NCBI GenBank assembly: GCA_034440575.1
Contig: JAOTOL010001503.1
Location: forward strand, 1,110,001-1,174,000
Reading direction: 5' to 3'
DNA from: Imbricaverruca yamaguchii
Lineage: Eukaryota; Arthropoda; Thecostraca; Neoverrucidae
Length of the DNA: 64,000 nt
Under the pieces are notes generated by a model, which made no database searches, had not been told where the DNA came from, and worked only from the letters and a program-made list of their open reading frames with translations. Positions 46,391 through 56,652 of this stretch are shown in pieces. Made by a program: the position numbers and the translations under genes. Position 1 is the first letter of the stretch; every line of letters begins with the position of its first letter.

Positions 46391-48545
46391 GGCCTTCAAA
46401 ATAAAAAGGAAAAATATTTACTTATGAAAAAATGTGAAAAAAACACAAGAAATCCCAAATATTTTCGCCGTGATAATTTGAACAGTTGGTTGATTGCTTT
46501 TTTTTTGTTATTTTAACCCAAAAAAAAAAAAAAGAAAAATATTAAAATATTTTAAAAAAAAAAAAAGAGGGAATGGTGAAGAGAGGAGGAACCTCAAATC
46601 GACAAGTTATTTATAACAAATCCACATTTTATATTGAATGTCCGAACGCAATCCAATCCACTGTGTGTAGTGCATGTTCGCATGACCGGACCCATGATGC
46701 CATACCTGTGTGCCTTGTCCGAAAATAGTAATATTAACAAGCGCCTTCGGCATTTGCATCGTTGCACTAAGAAAAACGTTTCCATTTTCATCTGCTGTCG
46801 GTTGCATGGGTATCGGTCCATTGACTCGTCCGCCATGCTGATTTTATAGTGTCTTCATTACCATGTTCCGATATTCAAATGATACAATTCGTTCTCGCTT
46901 GAGTATGGGTGGCGTCGCAGCGCGTGCATCATCTCAATTTTGAACCACCGAAGCCATGTCCTTGGCCATGCCGTTGACGAACCGCACACAGTGGCGTTGG
47001 TCCAGTGTGGTGGTGTTGTCATGTGCTGGTTTGATTTTGATCGGTTCGTTGGCCTCGGTAGATTTTCTACCCCCCCCCCCCGGGCTGCTGTTCCGAACGA
47101 ACGTATCCAGTTAGTGGTGATAGTCAGCGTCCAGGTTTCGCTCGCCGTCACTAGCGCCGAATTATTGTGGACATGGACGTCGACATGAAAGTTGCATTTC
47201 GTTTTAAACTGTGTGAAAGTAGTGTTCCACACAGTTACGAGCGGATTGTAGGATAGCAGCTGCACCAGCAGTGCAACTGCTGAGTGGGGTTGAATCGTTC
47301 ACATCCGACAAAAACAGGCACTGATCAGTCACCATTGTTGGCACCTGTGCGCTAATGCGCTAGCGTTCAAGACACTGGTGAGCAGGCCGACCGATGTATT
47401 AGCATTTGACAATCGTGACAACACTGTCATGTAGACTAGTCAATGGGCTGTGGAGCTATCGCGATCGGAATCGGGTCCAAGCACCTTTCTGACTGAAATA
47501 TATCATTTTACGACAGTGGATTTTGAGAACGTCCGTTATTGGTCGAAGTCCGGCGCGGTACAGACGCGTCGGACTTCGGGCAGACACGAAAGACGCGGCA
47601 CAGGTGCGATGCAGACACACACGTGACGGAGATTCTGCACGCTCGACGGACGCCCGTTGACCAAGAGCCCTCGTGGTGCTGACGCGTAACACATTGACCA
47701 GATCGCAACATTTGGGCCGACGGATAGCTAAAATTTGGTGTTCTTACGTCATGTCACCAGCCCCTCGATACCCATGACGTGAATCGTGTTGGGCGCCAAA
47801 ATATGCCGATCTCGGTTGGTGTGACGATCTATATTCTATTTTAAGGATGCTTCGACCAAAGCGCAATCACTTAGCATGTCCGGAATGGTTAATCACATGT
47901 TAATCGATGCAGGGTGTCTGGGGAAATGTGTGCGCGTGCCGCGCGCCCGGTACACACCTATCGCGAACAAAATTCTGACACCGCCGAATTGCTTCGGAGC
48001 TGTCGCAGATAAACCATGAGATAAATGGTCTGGCACATCACGTCAACTGATGGCACGCGCTTCCCGCCATTCAAACTATTGCCCATGCTACGCATGACTT
48101 TCTGTGGTTCTTTATGTTAAACACAGTCTGCCGCGAGAATGCGACATCAGACTGAGCCTCCGTTTTCGAGAGCCCAAATACTGAGACCCCGGAGTGCCGG
48201 AAAGTCAACGGCATCCCGAGCAGACGAAACTGGGAGACCAGCACACAACAGCACGGATGATGTGTGCTGGTAGTGGAAGCAGTACAACAGCGGCTGGCTC
48301 GGCCCGGTTGAGGAAGGTCTGTCCAGCTGGGAAGACGTATGTGATGCCTGGCGTCAACTGTGAGCTTAGGAAATTGACACGGCAGCTCCCTGTACACCTG
48401 GGAAGAATCAGATCAGGTGACGGATATCGAGCTTGGATGCATGTGCACACACATAAGCTGGTATTAGTACACAGTCTTAAACTTTCTACACTTAACACAC
48501 GCATATGCCTGCTCATTGGCAATAAAGCCACTACAACAGCCCTTT
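46391..48545. other. 2.1 kb with no gene I can support
   Basis: Poly-A rich tracts occur at 46,420-46,570. A stretch at 46,860-47,265 is open on both strands around a C10 run, but neither product is recognisable. A CpG-rich segment lies at 47,540-47,660. Confidence 0.4.
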
Positions 48546-48811
48546 TTAACCACAGCTGAAACCCCACACAGAACAGTCACCAACCAGGTGGTCTTCACCA
48601 CAGCCACACCACCAACCCATGTCATCATCGAAACTTTTCACTTGCTGCAGAAGTGCTTTCCAAGCCAGTGGGGTAAAGCGCGGCTCCAGGGACAGCAGCA
48701 CCTCTACATGCGCCTTCAGCCTGTCAAACTTCACATCCATCCGGCCGCGCAGGTCGCTGATGCCAGCCAGACCCTCCGTTGATGGCTTACGGAGGATCCG
48801 TCGAAGCATCC
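48546..48811 (-). CDS. Candidate terminal exon of an unknown gene
   Basis: On the minus strand a pyrimidine-rich acceptor (CTTATCTATTTCCTAG) precedes an open frame containing GLAGISDLRGRMDVKFDRL and VLLSLEPRFTPLAWK, ending in a TAA at 48,546. GC-rich codons and a heptad-like Leu/Val pattern suggest a real coding exon, perhaps a coiled coil. No upstream exon was identified and I do not recognise the protein. It lies 250 bp outside the hAT element, so it is not part of it. Confidence 0.35.
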
Positions 48812-49050
48812 CTAGGAAATAGATAAGGAGTCAAATAAATGCATCATGCATTAATATCCAGCATCCAGTTCCCTTGCATCCCATTAGTCCAACAGCAATG
48901 TCCATGCTACCAGTTTTGTGCCATCAAAGCATGCCCTATATTTATCTTCTATTTCAATTAGGGTCAATAACTCCTTGCCCTTGTTCTGCAGCCCCCCCAT
49001 CCCCACTGATTCAGAAAGGCCTAGTGCAAAGCTAAACTGAACGGCGAAGC

Positions 49051-49058
49051 ATGAGGGG
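49051..49058 (+). repeat. Left 8-bp target-site duplication of the hAT element
   Basis: ATGAGGGG, repeated exactly at 53,912-53,919. Confidence 0.97.
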
Positions 49059-49083
49059 CAGGGGCGCCGTGAGCAGGGGGTTG

Positions 49084-49174
49084 GGGGGTCGCGACCCCCA
49101 GCCGGCAGAGCTGGGGGGGTTGACCCCCCAAGTTTTGAGACCTGCCGGGCCCACTTTCGAGACCTGTCGGGCCC
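49084..49174 (+). repeat. Subterminal palindromes and direct repeats in the hAT left end
   Basis: A 16-bp perfect palindrome GGGGGTCGCGACCCCC (49,084-49,099), a GGGGGGT/ACCCCCC hairpin (49,114-49,129), and a direct repeat GAGACCTGYCGGGCCC at 49,137 and 49,159. Such subterminal repeats often bind hAT transposases; that role is inferred. Confidence 0.7.
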
Positions 49175-49731
49175 CAGTCAATGGATTTTTCCGCATTCAT
49201 AAATGAACCAGAATGAAGGAAAACACTTCTCCCAGCATATGGTAGCAAATATGTAAAACAGGTATCTTGGCGCACTAGTGTTGTTTACAGCGCTTTGCGC
49301 CGGTCTTGCGTCAGCTGTCTGCCGATTCCTACAAAACGCTGGCGTTTTCCGAGCGCACAATGTTGGATTTTCTCAACTTTTCCGCTCGGCGCACAGCGAC
49401 CTTGACGCAAGGTCGACAGACAGCAAAGCTAGAAATGGTGCGAAACTAAACGGATAATGAAAATGCTAACGAGGAAAACTGCTTACGACAAAAGCGAGAT
49501 ATACTTCTAACCACTCTCGAAAAATTACCAACACAGAGAATCATCACCCTAAATCGCAGCAACTCACAAATTAACGCCGTGGGATCATCTGCAATGACAA
49601 AACTCAGTCGCCACATCTGTGCCACATTTGAACCCAATCTAAACAGCTGATTTTGTTGTCATAGCAACCGATCTGTCAGTTGATCGCTGGCATACTCGCG
49701 TCCAGGCGATGTCACTGCACTGGTCTGCTCA

Positions 49732-49809
49732 TGCGTCGAAATTACGCCCAGTGCGTCGGGATTAGGCCTAGTCTGTCATTGCGCTGTCTTTTTTGCGTCG
49801 AAATTACGC
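49732..49809 (+). promoter_or_regulatory. Doubled 16-bp motif upstream of the transposase promoter
   Basis: TGCGTCGAAATTACGC occurs exactly at 49,732-49,747 and 49,794-49,809, with a diverged copy near 49,752. It could be a transcription-factor or transposase binding site. Confidence 0.45.
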
Positions 49810-49841
49810 TAGGTCTGAACAGTCCATTAGGGCCTTGGACA

Positions 49842-49849
49842 TATAAATA
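49842..49849 (+). promoter_or_regulatory. TATA box of the hAT transposase gene
   Basis: TATAAATA lies 66 bp upstream of the ATG at 49,908, leaving room for a start site near 49,872 and a short 5' UTR. Confidence 0.65.
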
Positions 49850-49907
49850 AACAATTCAGTGCCGGTGTCTCCTAATAGCCACCTACTGCCTGAGACTTGC
49901 TGTCACC

Positions 49908-52900
49908 ATGGACATCCCATCTTTTTTTTCTAAGAAGGTGAGTTTTGGAAGGGAAGCCGCCGGGCCCCTCAAAATGTCGGGAATGCACCCCCTCCCCTGG
50001 TTGCTGAGTCATTGATGGGGAGACATAGTGGCCTGGGCCTCCCTGGGAGATGGGCCCATCTAGCACTGTCGGGGCCCCTTTTGTTAGCCCCACCCACTTC
50101 CCCCCCTTACAAATTTCCTGGCTGCACTGCTGTATGTAGGTACCAGATCAGTTTTATCAGTCATCATGTCTAGGGTTGAGAAACCAAAGGCATGGCCAAT
50201 TAATGGGTCTAAACAGTCGCATGCGCCATAAAGGCTGCATATATGCACACAAAACTGTCAGTGGTGCACTCAGGCAGGGAAGTTGGGAGAACTCAGATGC
50301 CCCCATGTGATCTGCCTCACCTACCCCTGTTAACTTTTCTGTCAACTTTCCAATTCACATATGTTTCACCACTTCCCAGGAGCCACAGTCAGCCTCACTA
50401 GTCCCTCGTCCAGCTGCCACGTCATCCTCCTCCACCGGAGCCTCAGCTCCTGTTACACCTCCACACTCCAAGCGCGCCTGCACTGGTGAGTTTATAACAC
50501 ACCTGTCGCCCATTCTGTGGTGCTGTTGTTGTCTCGATATGAAAATGTCTATTTTCCCCTTTTTTAAGTGAGATATTGGCCCCGCAGGTACCCTCCCCTA
50601 GTACCCAGTGCATTTTCACTGGGTTCGAAGGTAACCCTATTTTCGCTTTCAGATCTTTCATTTTTGTATCGATTGATTCTCACTTTCATCTTTTCCCTTT
50701 TTTGATAAATGGTGCGATGCATAGAAACACAGAAACGATCGTCCCTTGTATGAGCAACTAGACATACTTGCCGTCAAATCAAATGTATGTAAGGTCGAAA
50801 GGTAAAATGGGATTGTTTGTGCTGGGAAGTGCTCTGAAACTTGAACTCATCTCACTTCCGAACAGTATTTTAGGCCCCTGTTCAGAACCAAATTTTGGGG
50901 GCAAATCAATGCCGGTTCCTAGCTAGGAAACCATTTGTTCTAAACCAGTTTCCTAGCTGAGAAACTGGTTTAGCGTAACCAGTTTCTTGGCTTTCCGCTC
51001 GCAAAGTTTCTTGGGGTTTTCTTTGGAGTTGTGCTGGAGTTGTGCTGGAGCTAGAGTTGTGAAACCAGTGGTCAATGAAGGAACACCATCTCGTCGTCTA
51101 AAACTTGCGTTCGACGCGAGTGATTTTCCCACACATCCATTTTCTGGCCATTTGTATGCCCTTCCTCCTCCTTTTCTTCCAGATCCTGGTCTCAGTCGTG
51201 ACTCAACATCATCGCCGCAGCAGTCGCCATGGCGCCTCCTGGATTTAGAGACGCCAAATCAGCCGCCAGCTAGGACGATCCCTAAGCAGGTGCTTCAAGG
51301 CAAGACTGTGGTCTTCCATGATCACTGGTACCAGCAGTACCCATGGCTGCACTTCGACCCCGTCCGTGGAAAAGTATTATGTTTTTACTGCGTCCGCGCG
51401 CACGAGCGCGGCACCGCCAACCCAGCTCAGAAACCTGGCTTTTGGGCTGGCGGCTTCAACAACTGGAAGAAGGCGATGGAGAAGTTTAAGCAGCACGCCA
51501 TCTCCACAGATCACGGGGACAACCTCCCAACTGCGAGCCGCCCGATCGTAGACGTCATTCAGACGGCCAATCAGCGCCAGCAGCAGACCAACAGGGCCTG
51601 CCTCGTGAAGATAATCACCAGCCTCGTGTACCTAGGCAGACAGGGTCTGGCCCTCAGAGGGCATGAACAGTACCAGGGCAACTTCATCGAGCTGCTGCAG
51701 CTGCGAGCCGCCGACTGCCCCGAGCTACAGCAGTGGCTGCAAAGAAGGGAGCGATTCACGCATTCAGACTGTCAGAATGAGCTGCTGCTGCTCGCCAGTC
51801 ATCAGGTGCTGCGAGAGATCATCACGGAGATCCAAGACAGTGCGGCCGGCGACCTCTGCTACTCCGTGATCGTCGACGGCACCCAAGACCTCAGTGGCCA
51901 CGAGCAGCAGTCGGTGTGTATCCGGTATACAGACCAGGCCCTCCAAGTCCACGAGGAGTTCGTGGGGTTTCACGAGACGCCGTCGACGACGGGTGCTGCT
52001 CTGGCGCGCATCATCGAGGACTCGCTTCAGCGCTTGAACCTCCCCCTGGCTGGCCTTCGCGGCCTCACTTTCGATGGGGCCGCAAACATGGTGGGAGGTT
52101 TCCGCGGCGCCCAAGCCATCCTGCGCGGCAAACAGCCAGCAGCGCTCTTTGTCCACTGCGGCGCCCACTGCATCAACCTAGTGGCGAAGGAGAGCGCCGA
52201 CGTCTCCCAGCTGATCCGCAACGCCCTCTACACACTGAACGAGCTGGGGCGCCTCTTCGGCCAGTCCCTCACCTTCCGGGAGAAGTTCCGGCAGCTGTGC
52301 GTGGGCAAGGGGGAGGAGGTGCCAAGGAAGCTGCGGCCGCTCTGCCCCACCAGGTGGACAGTGCGGCTACAGGCAGTGGATGCTGCCATCAACCAGTACA
52401 GCGAGGTACTGGCCACGGTGGCGGAGTTGGGCGCTGGTCGCAGCCACATGGCGGCGAGAGTGGCGGGCCTTCACGCCCAGCTGCGCAAGGAGTCAACCCT
52501 GCTGGCGCTCCACCTGGCGCGTGCAGTGCTGTCGCCTTTGGACCGGCTTAACCGCAGCGTCCAGGGCTCCCGCTGCACTGTCTCCCAGCTTCTGCGTGGA
52601 GCCGAGTCCGCCAAGCAGCAGCTGCAGGCTCAGCGCGACGGGGCGGACGAAGCCATCCAGGAGTGCCTGCAGCAGGTGAAGGGATCAGGCTGCGACGTGC
52701 CAATCGTGCTGCCGCGGGAGAAGCGCGCTTCAGCCAGCCACGCCGACGGCGACGGCGGTGAACCAGACGAGCCAGCTGACATCCAACATTACCTACGGCG
52801 AGAGCTGCTGCTGGCCATCGACACCGCCTGCATCCAGCTGAGTGACCGCCTGGACCAGGAAGGCGTCAAGCATCACGCCAAGGCGGAGCAGGCGCTGCTG

Positions 52901-53329
52901 GCTGACGGTGGCGCCGCAGGCCTCAGAGAGTTCCTGAGCAGCCCTCCCTGGTCAGCGGAGCTGTCAGCTGCTGACCTGGCGCCGCAACTGCGCGTCCTGT
53001 TTAAAAGCAGGCGGCCGGAAAGCCTCGAAGAAGCGGCAGATATAATCCGGAACCTGGATGAGCCCACACGCAAGATGTTCCCGGACGCAGTGAAGCTGAC
53101 GCGCCTGCTCCTCACCCTGCCGGCCAGCTCCGCCACGGCTGAGCGCAGCTTCAGTACGCTCCGCCGGCTGAAGACATGGCTGCGCGCCACAACGGGGCAG
53201 GCGCGCCTCAACGCGGTAGCTGTGTGCCACGTCCACCGCGACCGCCTGACTCGCGTGGATGTCGACCAGGTCCCGGCTGCCTTCATCCGTCAGAACCCTG
53301 GGCGAGAGCGGGTGTTCGGACTCGCGTAA
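49908..53329 (+). CDS. hAT transposase, three exons, 760 residues
   Basis: Exon 1 (49,908-49,937) starts in a good context (CACCATGG) and ends at GTGAGT. Exon 2 (50,380-50,485) is bounded by TTCCCAG and GTGAGT. Exon 3 (51,183-53,329) follows CTTTTCTTCCAG. The three join in one frame with no stop: 2,283 nt. The unspliced frame opening at 50,987 starts inside intron 2 and is probably a shadow start. Spliced numbering: TTF-type zinc finger with Cys112 and Cys115, a DUF4371-like region, then the RNase-H core with Asp277 (VDGTQD), Asp343 (FDGAANM), a CPTRW block and Glu699 (ATAERSFS). The C-terminal dimerisation domain ends with LRATTGQARLNAVAVCHVHRD. The protein would cut and paste the element. 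All three catalytic acids are present. Confidence 0.93.
50486..51182 (+). other. Intron 2 of the hAT transposase
   Basis: 697 bp with GTGAGT donor and a strong pyrimidine tract plus CAG acceptor. The last ~195 bp is open in the exon 3 frame, which creates the longer apparent ORF. Intron 1 (49,938-50,379, 442 bp) is the other intron. Confidence 0.8.
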
Positions 53330-53911
53330 AGGACTGGCGAGTGGCGCGCATGTGTCACAGCGGCAGCGGGAGCTCCAGTTTGTTTATGAGCCCTCTAATT
53401 TCAGATTGCTTGATTGAACTGCCGACGCGTCGCGATACATTACCTGATTTTGTGCTTTGCCTGGGACGGGAGCGCCAATTTTTATTTCGAAGAACGTTGT
53501 AGCATTTTGCTTTAATTTCTCACGAACAGTTGTTGTATGTTTGTAGGCATGAATTCCTCGTGGCAGTCGCTGAATTTATCTAGTCCGCATCGGTGTCGCT
53601 GATGCAGTCGATGATGTACGAGGCAAGTCTACGCTTCTGAATGCTGAAAATGTTGCCATAGTCGGGGAATGTTACGCTTGTCGCCGAATCCGGGGCAATG
53701 GTAGAAAAGTTGATATGATTATCAATGCAGAGTTGCTGTTCATGGATAAAGCATGAAGTGTTCCCAGTTTATTGTTTTTGACTGGTTGGCTGTACACACC
53801 AAGCTTTGCTTTCTCCATCCCCCCCCCGTTCACCGGACATTGAACCCCATAGGTCGTTGCTGAACTGTGGAGCCTGACCACCCCAGCCAAAAATTCGTGG
53901 CGGCGCCCCTG
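53330..53911 (+). other. hAT 3' untranslated and right terminal region
   Basis: No further frame of note; ends in the right terminal inverted repeat at 53,901-53,911. Confidence 0.7.
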
Positions 53912-53919
53912 ATGAGGGG
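53912..53919 (+). repeat. Right 8-bp target-site duplication of the hAT element
   Basis: ATGAGGGG, identical to 49,051-49,058. Confidence 0.97.
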
Positions 53920-54152
53920 CGTCGGTGGCTCAGTGGTTAGGCTTAGCGTCTGGCAAGCCGGAGGCACGGGGTTCGATTCCCCGCGATGCTCGTCCTTCCT
54001 GCCGGGGTGAGGGGCAGGCGACGCCATATGGCCTCGCTGCTGAGTGCGTCGTGAAGCCACAATACAACGGCGAGGTATGATAATAGCACAACAGTTAGTT
54101 ATTTGTGCTTCGGGAAACATCGACGTTATTGGGCATATAGCGCCAGTAACAA
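53916..54152 (+). mobile_element. tRNA-derived SINE, family 2
   Basis: An A-box-like TGGCTCAGTGGTTAG and a B box GGTTCGATTCC lie 36 nt apart. A body follows, and then a 3' part with GTTAGTTATTTGTGCTTCGG and GGGCATATAGCGCC. That 3' part recurs at 10.52, 17.11 and 59.75 kb. Folding of the anticodon arm is poor, so this is a retroposon rather than a working tRNA gene. Confidence 0.8.
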
Positions 54153-54328
54153 AATCAATTATAAACACGCTGGCAAATCGCCTATACTACTAAAACCTGG
54201 GGAAAAGTGGTAAATACAACGACCAGTATGTAGGTTGCACATCATTCAACACACTGCTTGTTCATCATATAAAACTTCAAGGAGTAAAATAACACGTGCG
54301 GATCTGTTTCTCATGAAATAGGAGATCT
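54153..54328. other. Short AT-rich spacer
   Basis: Nothing recognisable. Confidence 0.5.
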
Positions 54329-55013
54329 TCAGAGTCTGGAAGAAGAACGTCGCAACCGAGGCAGGCCGATAGCGTTAGTCGCACTGCTGCCTTTCGGTCG
54401 CCCCTTGTTTATGATCATCTTGGCCGGCTCTTTTAGGACCCGCGGCTCCGTCGGGTCATTCACACTCAGTCGCAGGCCTCGCTCTGTAACATGCACAGAC
54501 GGCACGGCAGTACTGGACATCAGGCACATCAGAAGTGCTGGCACCTGATGGCATGTATGGGGATTGGTCAGATGGCGACATGACGGTGGCCCGAGGGACA
54601 CAGCCACCTGAAGGCATTTCCGGGGCTTGATGAGATGCCGACATGACGGTAGCCCGAGGGACACCGCCATCTGAAGGCATTTCCGGGGCTTGATCAGATG
54701 CCGACGACATGGCAGTAGCCCGAATAACACCGCTACCTGAAGGGATGTCCGGGGTTTGGCCAAATGCCGACGACGTGGCAGTAGCCCGAGGCACACCGCT
54801 ACCTGACTGCATGTCCGGGGCTTGGTCAGCATCAGCTCCCTGGTCCACATCAGCTCCGAGAATGACAGGCACAAACAGCTGGTTGTTCCTGAGGATGTCT
54901 AAAGTCGAGTTCATAGAGTCTATGAACACGTAAGCAGCTGCCAACTCAGAGCCGACGGACGCGACCTGATTACAGATGACTATTGTTTTCTGATAGTGCT
55001 CGTGCTGGGTCAT
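54329..55013 (-). pseudogene. C-terminal fragment of a MULE/SWIM-type transposase-like gene
   Basis: From 55,013 the minus strand encodes YQKTIVICNQVASVGSELA and then a Ser/Pro repeat. In the +1 frame (ending 54,329) it encodes KMIINKGRPKGSSATNAIGLP. From memory, a helical ICxxLASxxSE block followed by a GRPKGS...IGLPxxR tail is typical of the C-terminus of SWIM-domain MULE-like proteins in arthropods. The two blocks are in different frames, with the switch between about 54,480 and 54,560, so the copy is probably inactive. The SWIM domain and catalytic core are absent; satellite DNA lies immediately upstream. Confidence 0.55.
54540..54830 (-). repeat. 63-66-bp coding minisatellite, about five units
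   Basis: The unit encodes 21-22 residues like DQAPEMPSGGGVPRATVMSAS. Unit length is a multiple of three, so the frame is kept through the array. Confidence 0.8.
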
Positions 55014-55094
55014 GGCTAGAGTTCGGCGCGGTGTCTCCAGTAGGTCAACTTGTGACTGCGGCTCAGACTCAGAAACGACGAGTCACGAAAAGTC

Positions 55095-55995
55095 GATCCT
55101 CCACCTGCGATTAAATCGAACGAACACGCTGGATCGATCTCAATGAAACCTTCACCAAACGATCGGTCGTGTGCCAGAGGCGTGTGGTTTGCACCTTCGT
55201 GGCCTTTGGTCAAGTCAAAGGTCACCCCATTGTCAAAAACAAATTTACTCGCAGACATGGCCGATCTCGGCACCCGCTGGCTCCATCTTAATGAAACCTT
55301 CACCAAGTGAACGGCCGTGTGCCAGAGGCGCGAGGTTTGGATTTTCGTGACCAGAGGCATGCGGTTAGACCAGAGGCGCGCAAACCGCACGCCTCTGGCA
55401 CACGACCGATCGTTTGGCGAAGGCTTCATTGAGATCTATCCAGCGGTTACCGAGATCGACCATATATGCGAGGAAATATTTTGGTAAACCTTTGCCTTGA
55501 CCAAGGCCACGAAAGTGCGAACCGAGCACCTTTGGCACACGGCCGACCGTTTGGTGAAGGTTTCATTAAGATCGATCGAGCGGTTACCGCGATGGACCAG
55601 GCCTGTGAGGAAATCATTTGTTTGTGATTTTGTGATCTTTAGCCCGACCCAAGGTCACGAAAGTCCAAACCGCACACCTCCGGCCCACGGCCGTTCGTTT
55701 GGTGAAGATTTCACCAAGATCGAACCAGCGGTTGCTGAGATCAGTCATGTGTGAGCCAAAAATTGTTTTCCTGCGATTTAGTGAGCTTTGACATGACCCA
55801 AAGTCACGAAAGTCCGCCTCTGGAGCACGGCCGTTCGTTTGGTGGAGGTTTCATTGAGACCGAGTCAATGGTTGCTGAGATCGGCCATGCCTGTTAGTAA
55901 AAAATTGTCTTTCGGCAATTTGGTGACCTTTGACCTGACCCAAGGTCACCAAAGTCCAGAGCCTCTGGGACACGGGCGATCGTTTGGTGTAAGAA
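55095..55995. repeat. ~165-bp satellite with internal inversion
   Basis: Units share CACACGGCCGWTCGTTTGGTG, AAGGTTTCATTGAGATCGA and GCGGTTGCTGAGATCGGCCAT landmarks. About two units read on the minus strand (55,095-55,380) and about four on the plus strand (55,385-55,995). The junction is a stem formed by 55,351-55,366 and 55,383-55,398. Confidence 0.88.
55924..55936 (-). promoter_or_regulatory. Perfect DR1 motif in the 165-bp satellite
   Basis: TGACCT-T-TGACCT is the complement of AGGTCA-A-AGGTCA. Role unproven. Confidence 0.3.
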
Positions 55996-56235
55996 AACAG
56001 CTCAGACTCACCCAATGCTTAGCCACCTTTCCACCAATCCAACGGCTTCGAAGGACCGATGTGAGCTGCGACTAACGACCGCAAAACGATCCACTGCTTC
56101 ACCTTTCCAACACTCAGCACTCAAACAGGTGAAAACCTAACCCAACGGTTTCAACGGATTCAAAGGACCAATGTCAACCACGACTGCATCCAGGGGGAAC
56201 CGTCCCTTCAGCGGCCATAGGGCCACAATAATCTA

Positions 56236-56243
56236 TGACGTCA
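56236..56243 (+). promoter_or_regulatory. CRE-type palindrome upstream of the THAP gene
   Basis: TGACGTCA, an exact CREB/ATF site, about 140 bp before the start codon at 56,378. No TATA box was seen. Confidence 0.4.
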
Positions 56244-56377
56244 CTCGTTAGACGTTTCCTGCGCATTTCCTTGCGCCAGAATACAACCGCCTTTCACGCT
56301 TTCAAATATCTGGTAGTGTTGCGGCTGCGTGCGATATAGTATAGGATTTTCTGGTCTTTGATTAGGTGCTCGTAGTA

Positions 56378-56652
56378 ATGGGATACTGCTCTGTGGCTAA
56401 GTGTACTTCATCTTTCAGGAACAATCCTGACATCTCGTATTTTAATTTTCCGAAAGATGCAAAAAGGAGAGCAGAATGGGTGCACCTGTGTGCGAGACAG
56501 GACCGGATGAACTTGCAGACGGCTCGGATCTGTTCGAACCATTTTGTGGAGGGTGACTATGACCCAACATGCCTTCTGAAACGGTCCATGGGCTTCAAGG
56601 CCAGGCTGTTCCTGCGCAAGAACGCTATTCCGTCTGTGAACATTCCATCAAG
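56378..56652 (+). CDS. Exon 1: THAP domain
   Basis: Residues start MGYCSVAKC, giving the first two zinc cysteines (C-x4-C). The conserved FP (YFNFPKD) and W (EWVHLC) follow, then the Cys-His pair in ICSNHF, with FVEGDY after it. THAP domains of this C2CH type bind DNA. The exon ends CCATCAAG/GTAGGT in phase 2. The ATG at 56,378 is preferred to any upstream codon because the THAP domain begins at it. Confidence 0.92.

Larger units (their letters stand above)
49059..53911 (+). mobile_element. Complete hAT DNA transposon, 4,853 bp
   Basis: Left end CAGGGGCGCCG and right end CGGCGCCCCTG form 11-bp terminal inverted repeats, flanked by identical 8-bp duplications. This is the diagnostic hAT signature. 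The interior has subterminal palindromes and repeats, a TATA-box promoter and one transposase gene with two introns. Ends, duplication and reading frame are all intact, so the copy is recent and could be autonomous. It landed at the 5' edge of a tRNA-derived SINE. No second gene was seen. A clear AATAAA signal after the stop was not found. Confidence 0.96.

Noticed and set aside
46858..47265. 135-codon minus-strand frame and an overlapping plus-strand frame
   Set aside because: Both cross a C10/G10 run and neither resembles a known protein; no splice signals that favour one.
50987..51182. N-terminal 65 residues of the 780-codon transposase frame
   Set aside because: Precedes a strong splice acceptor and falls in intron 2; the spliced model joins better N-terminal exons.
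53928..54000. A functional tRNA gene
   Set aside because: A and B boxes are present but the anticodon arm pairs poorly and the sequence continues into a SINE body.
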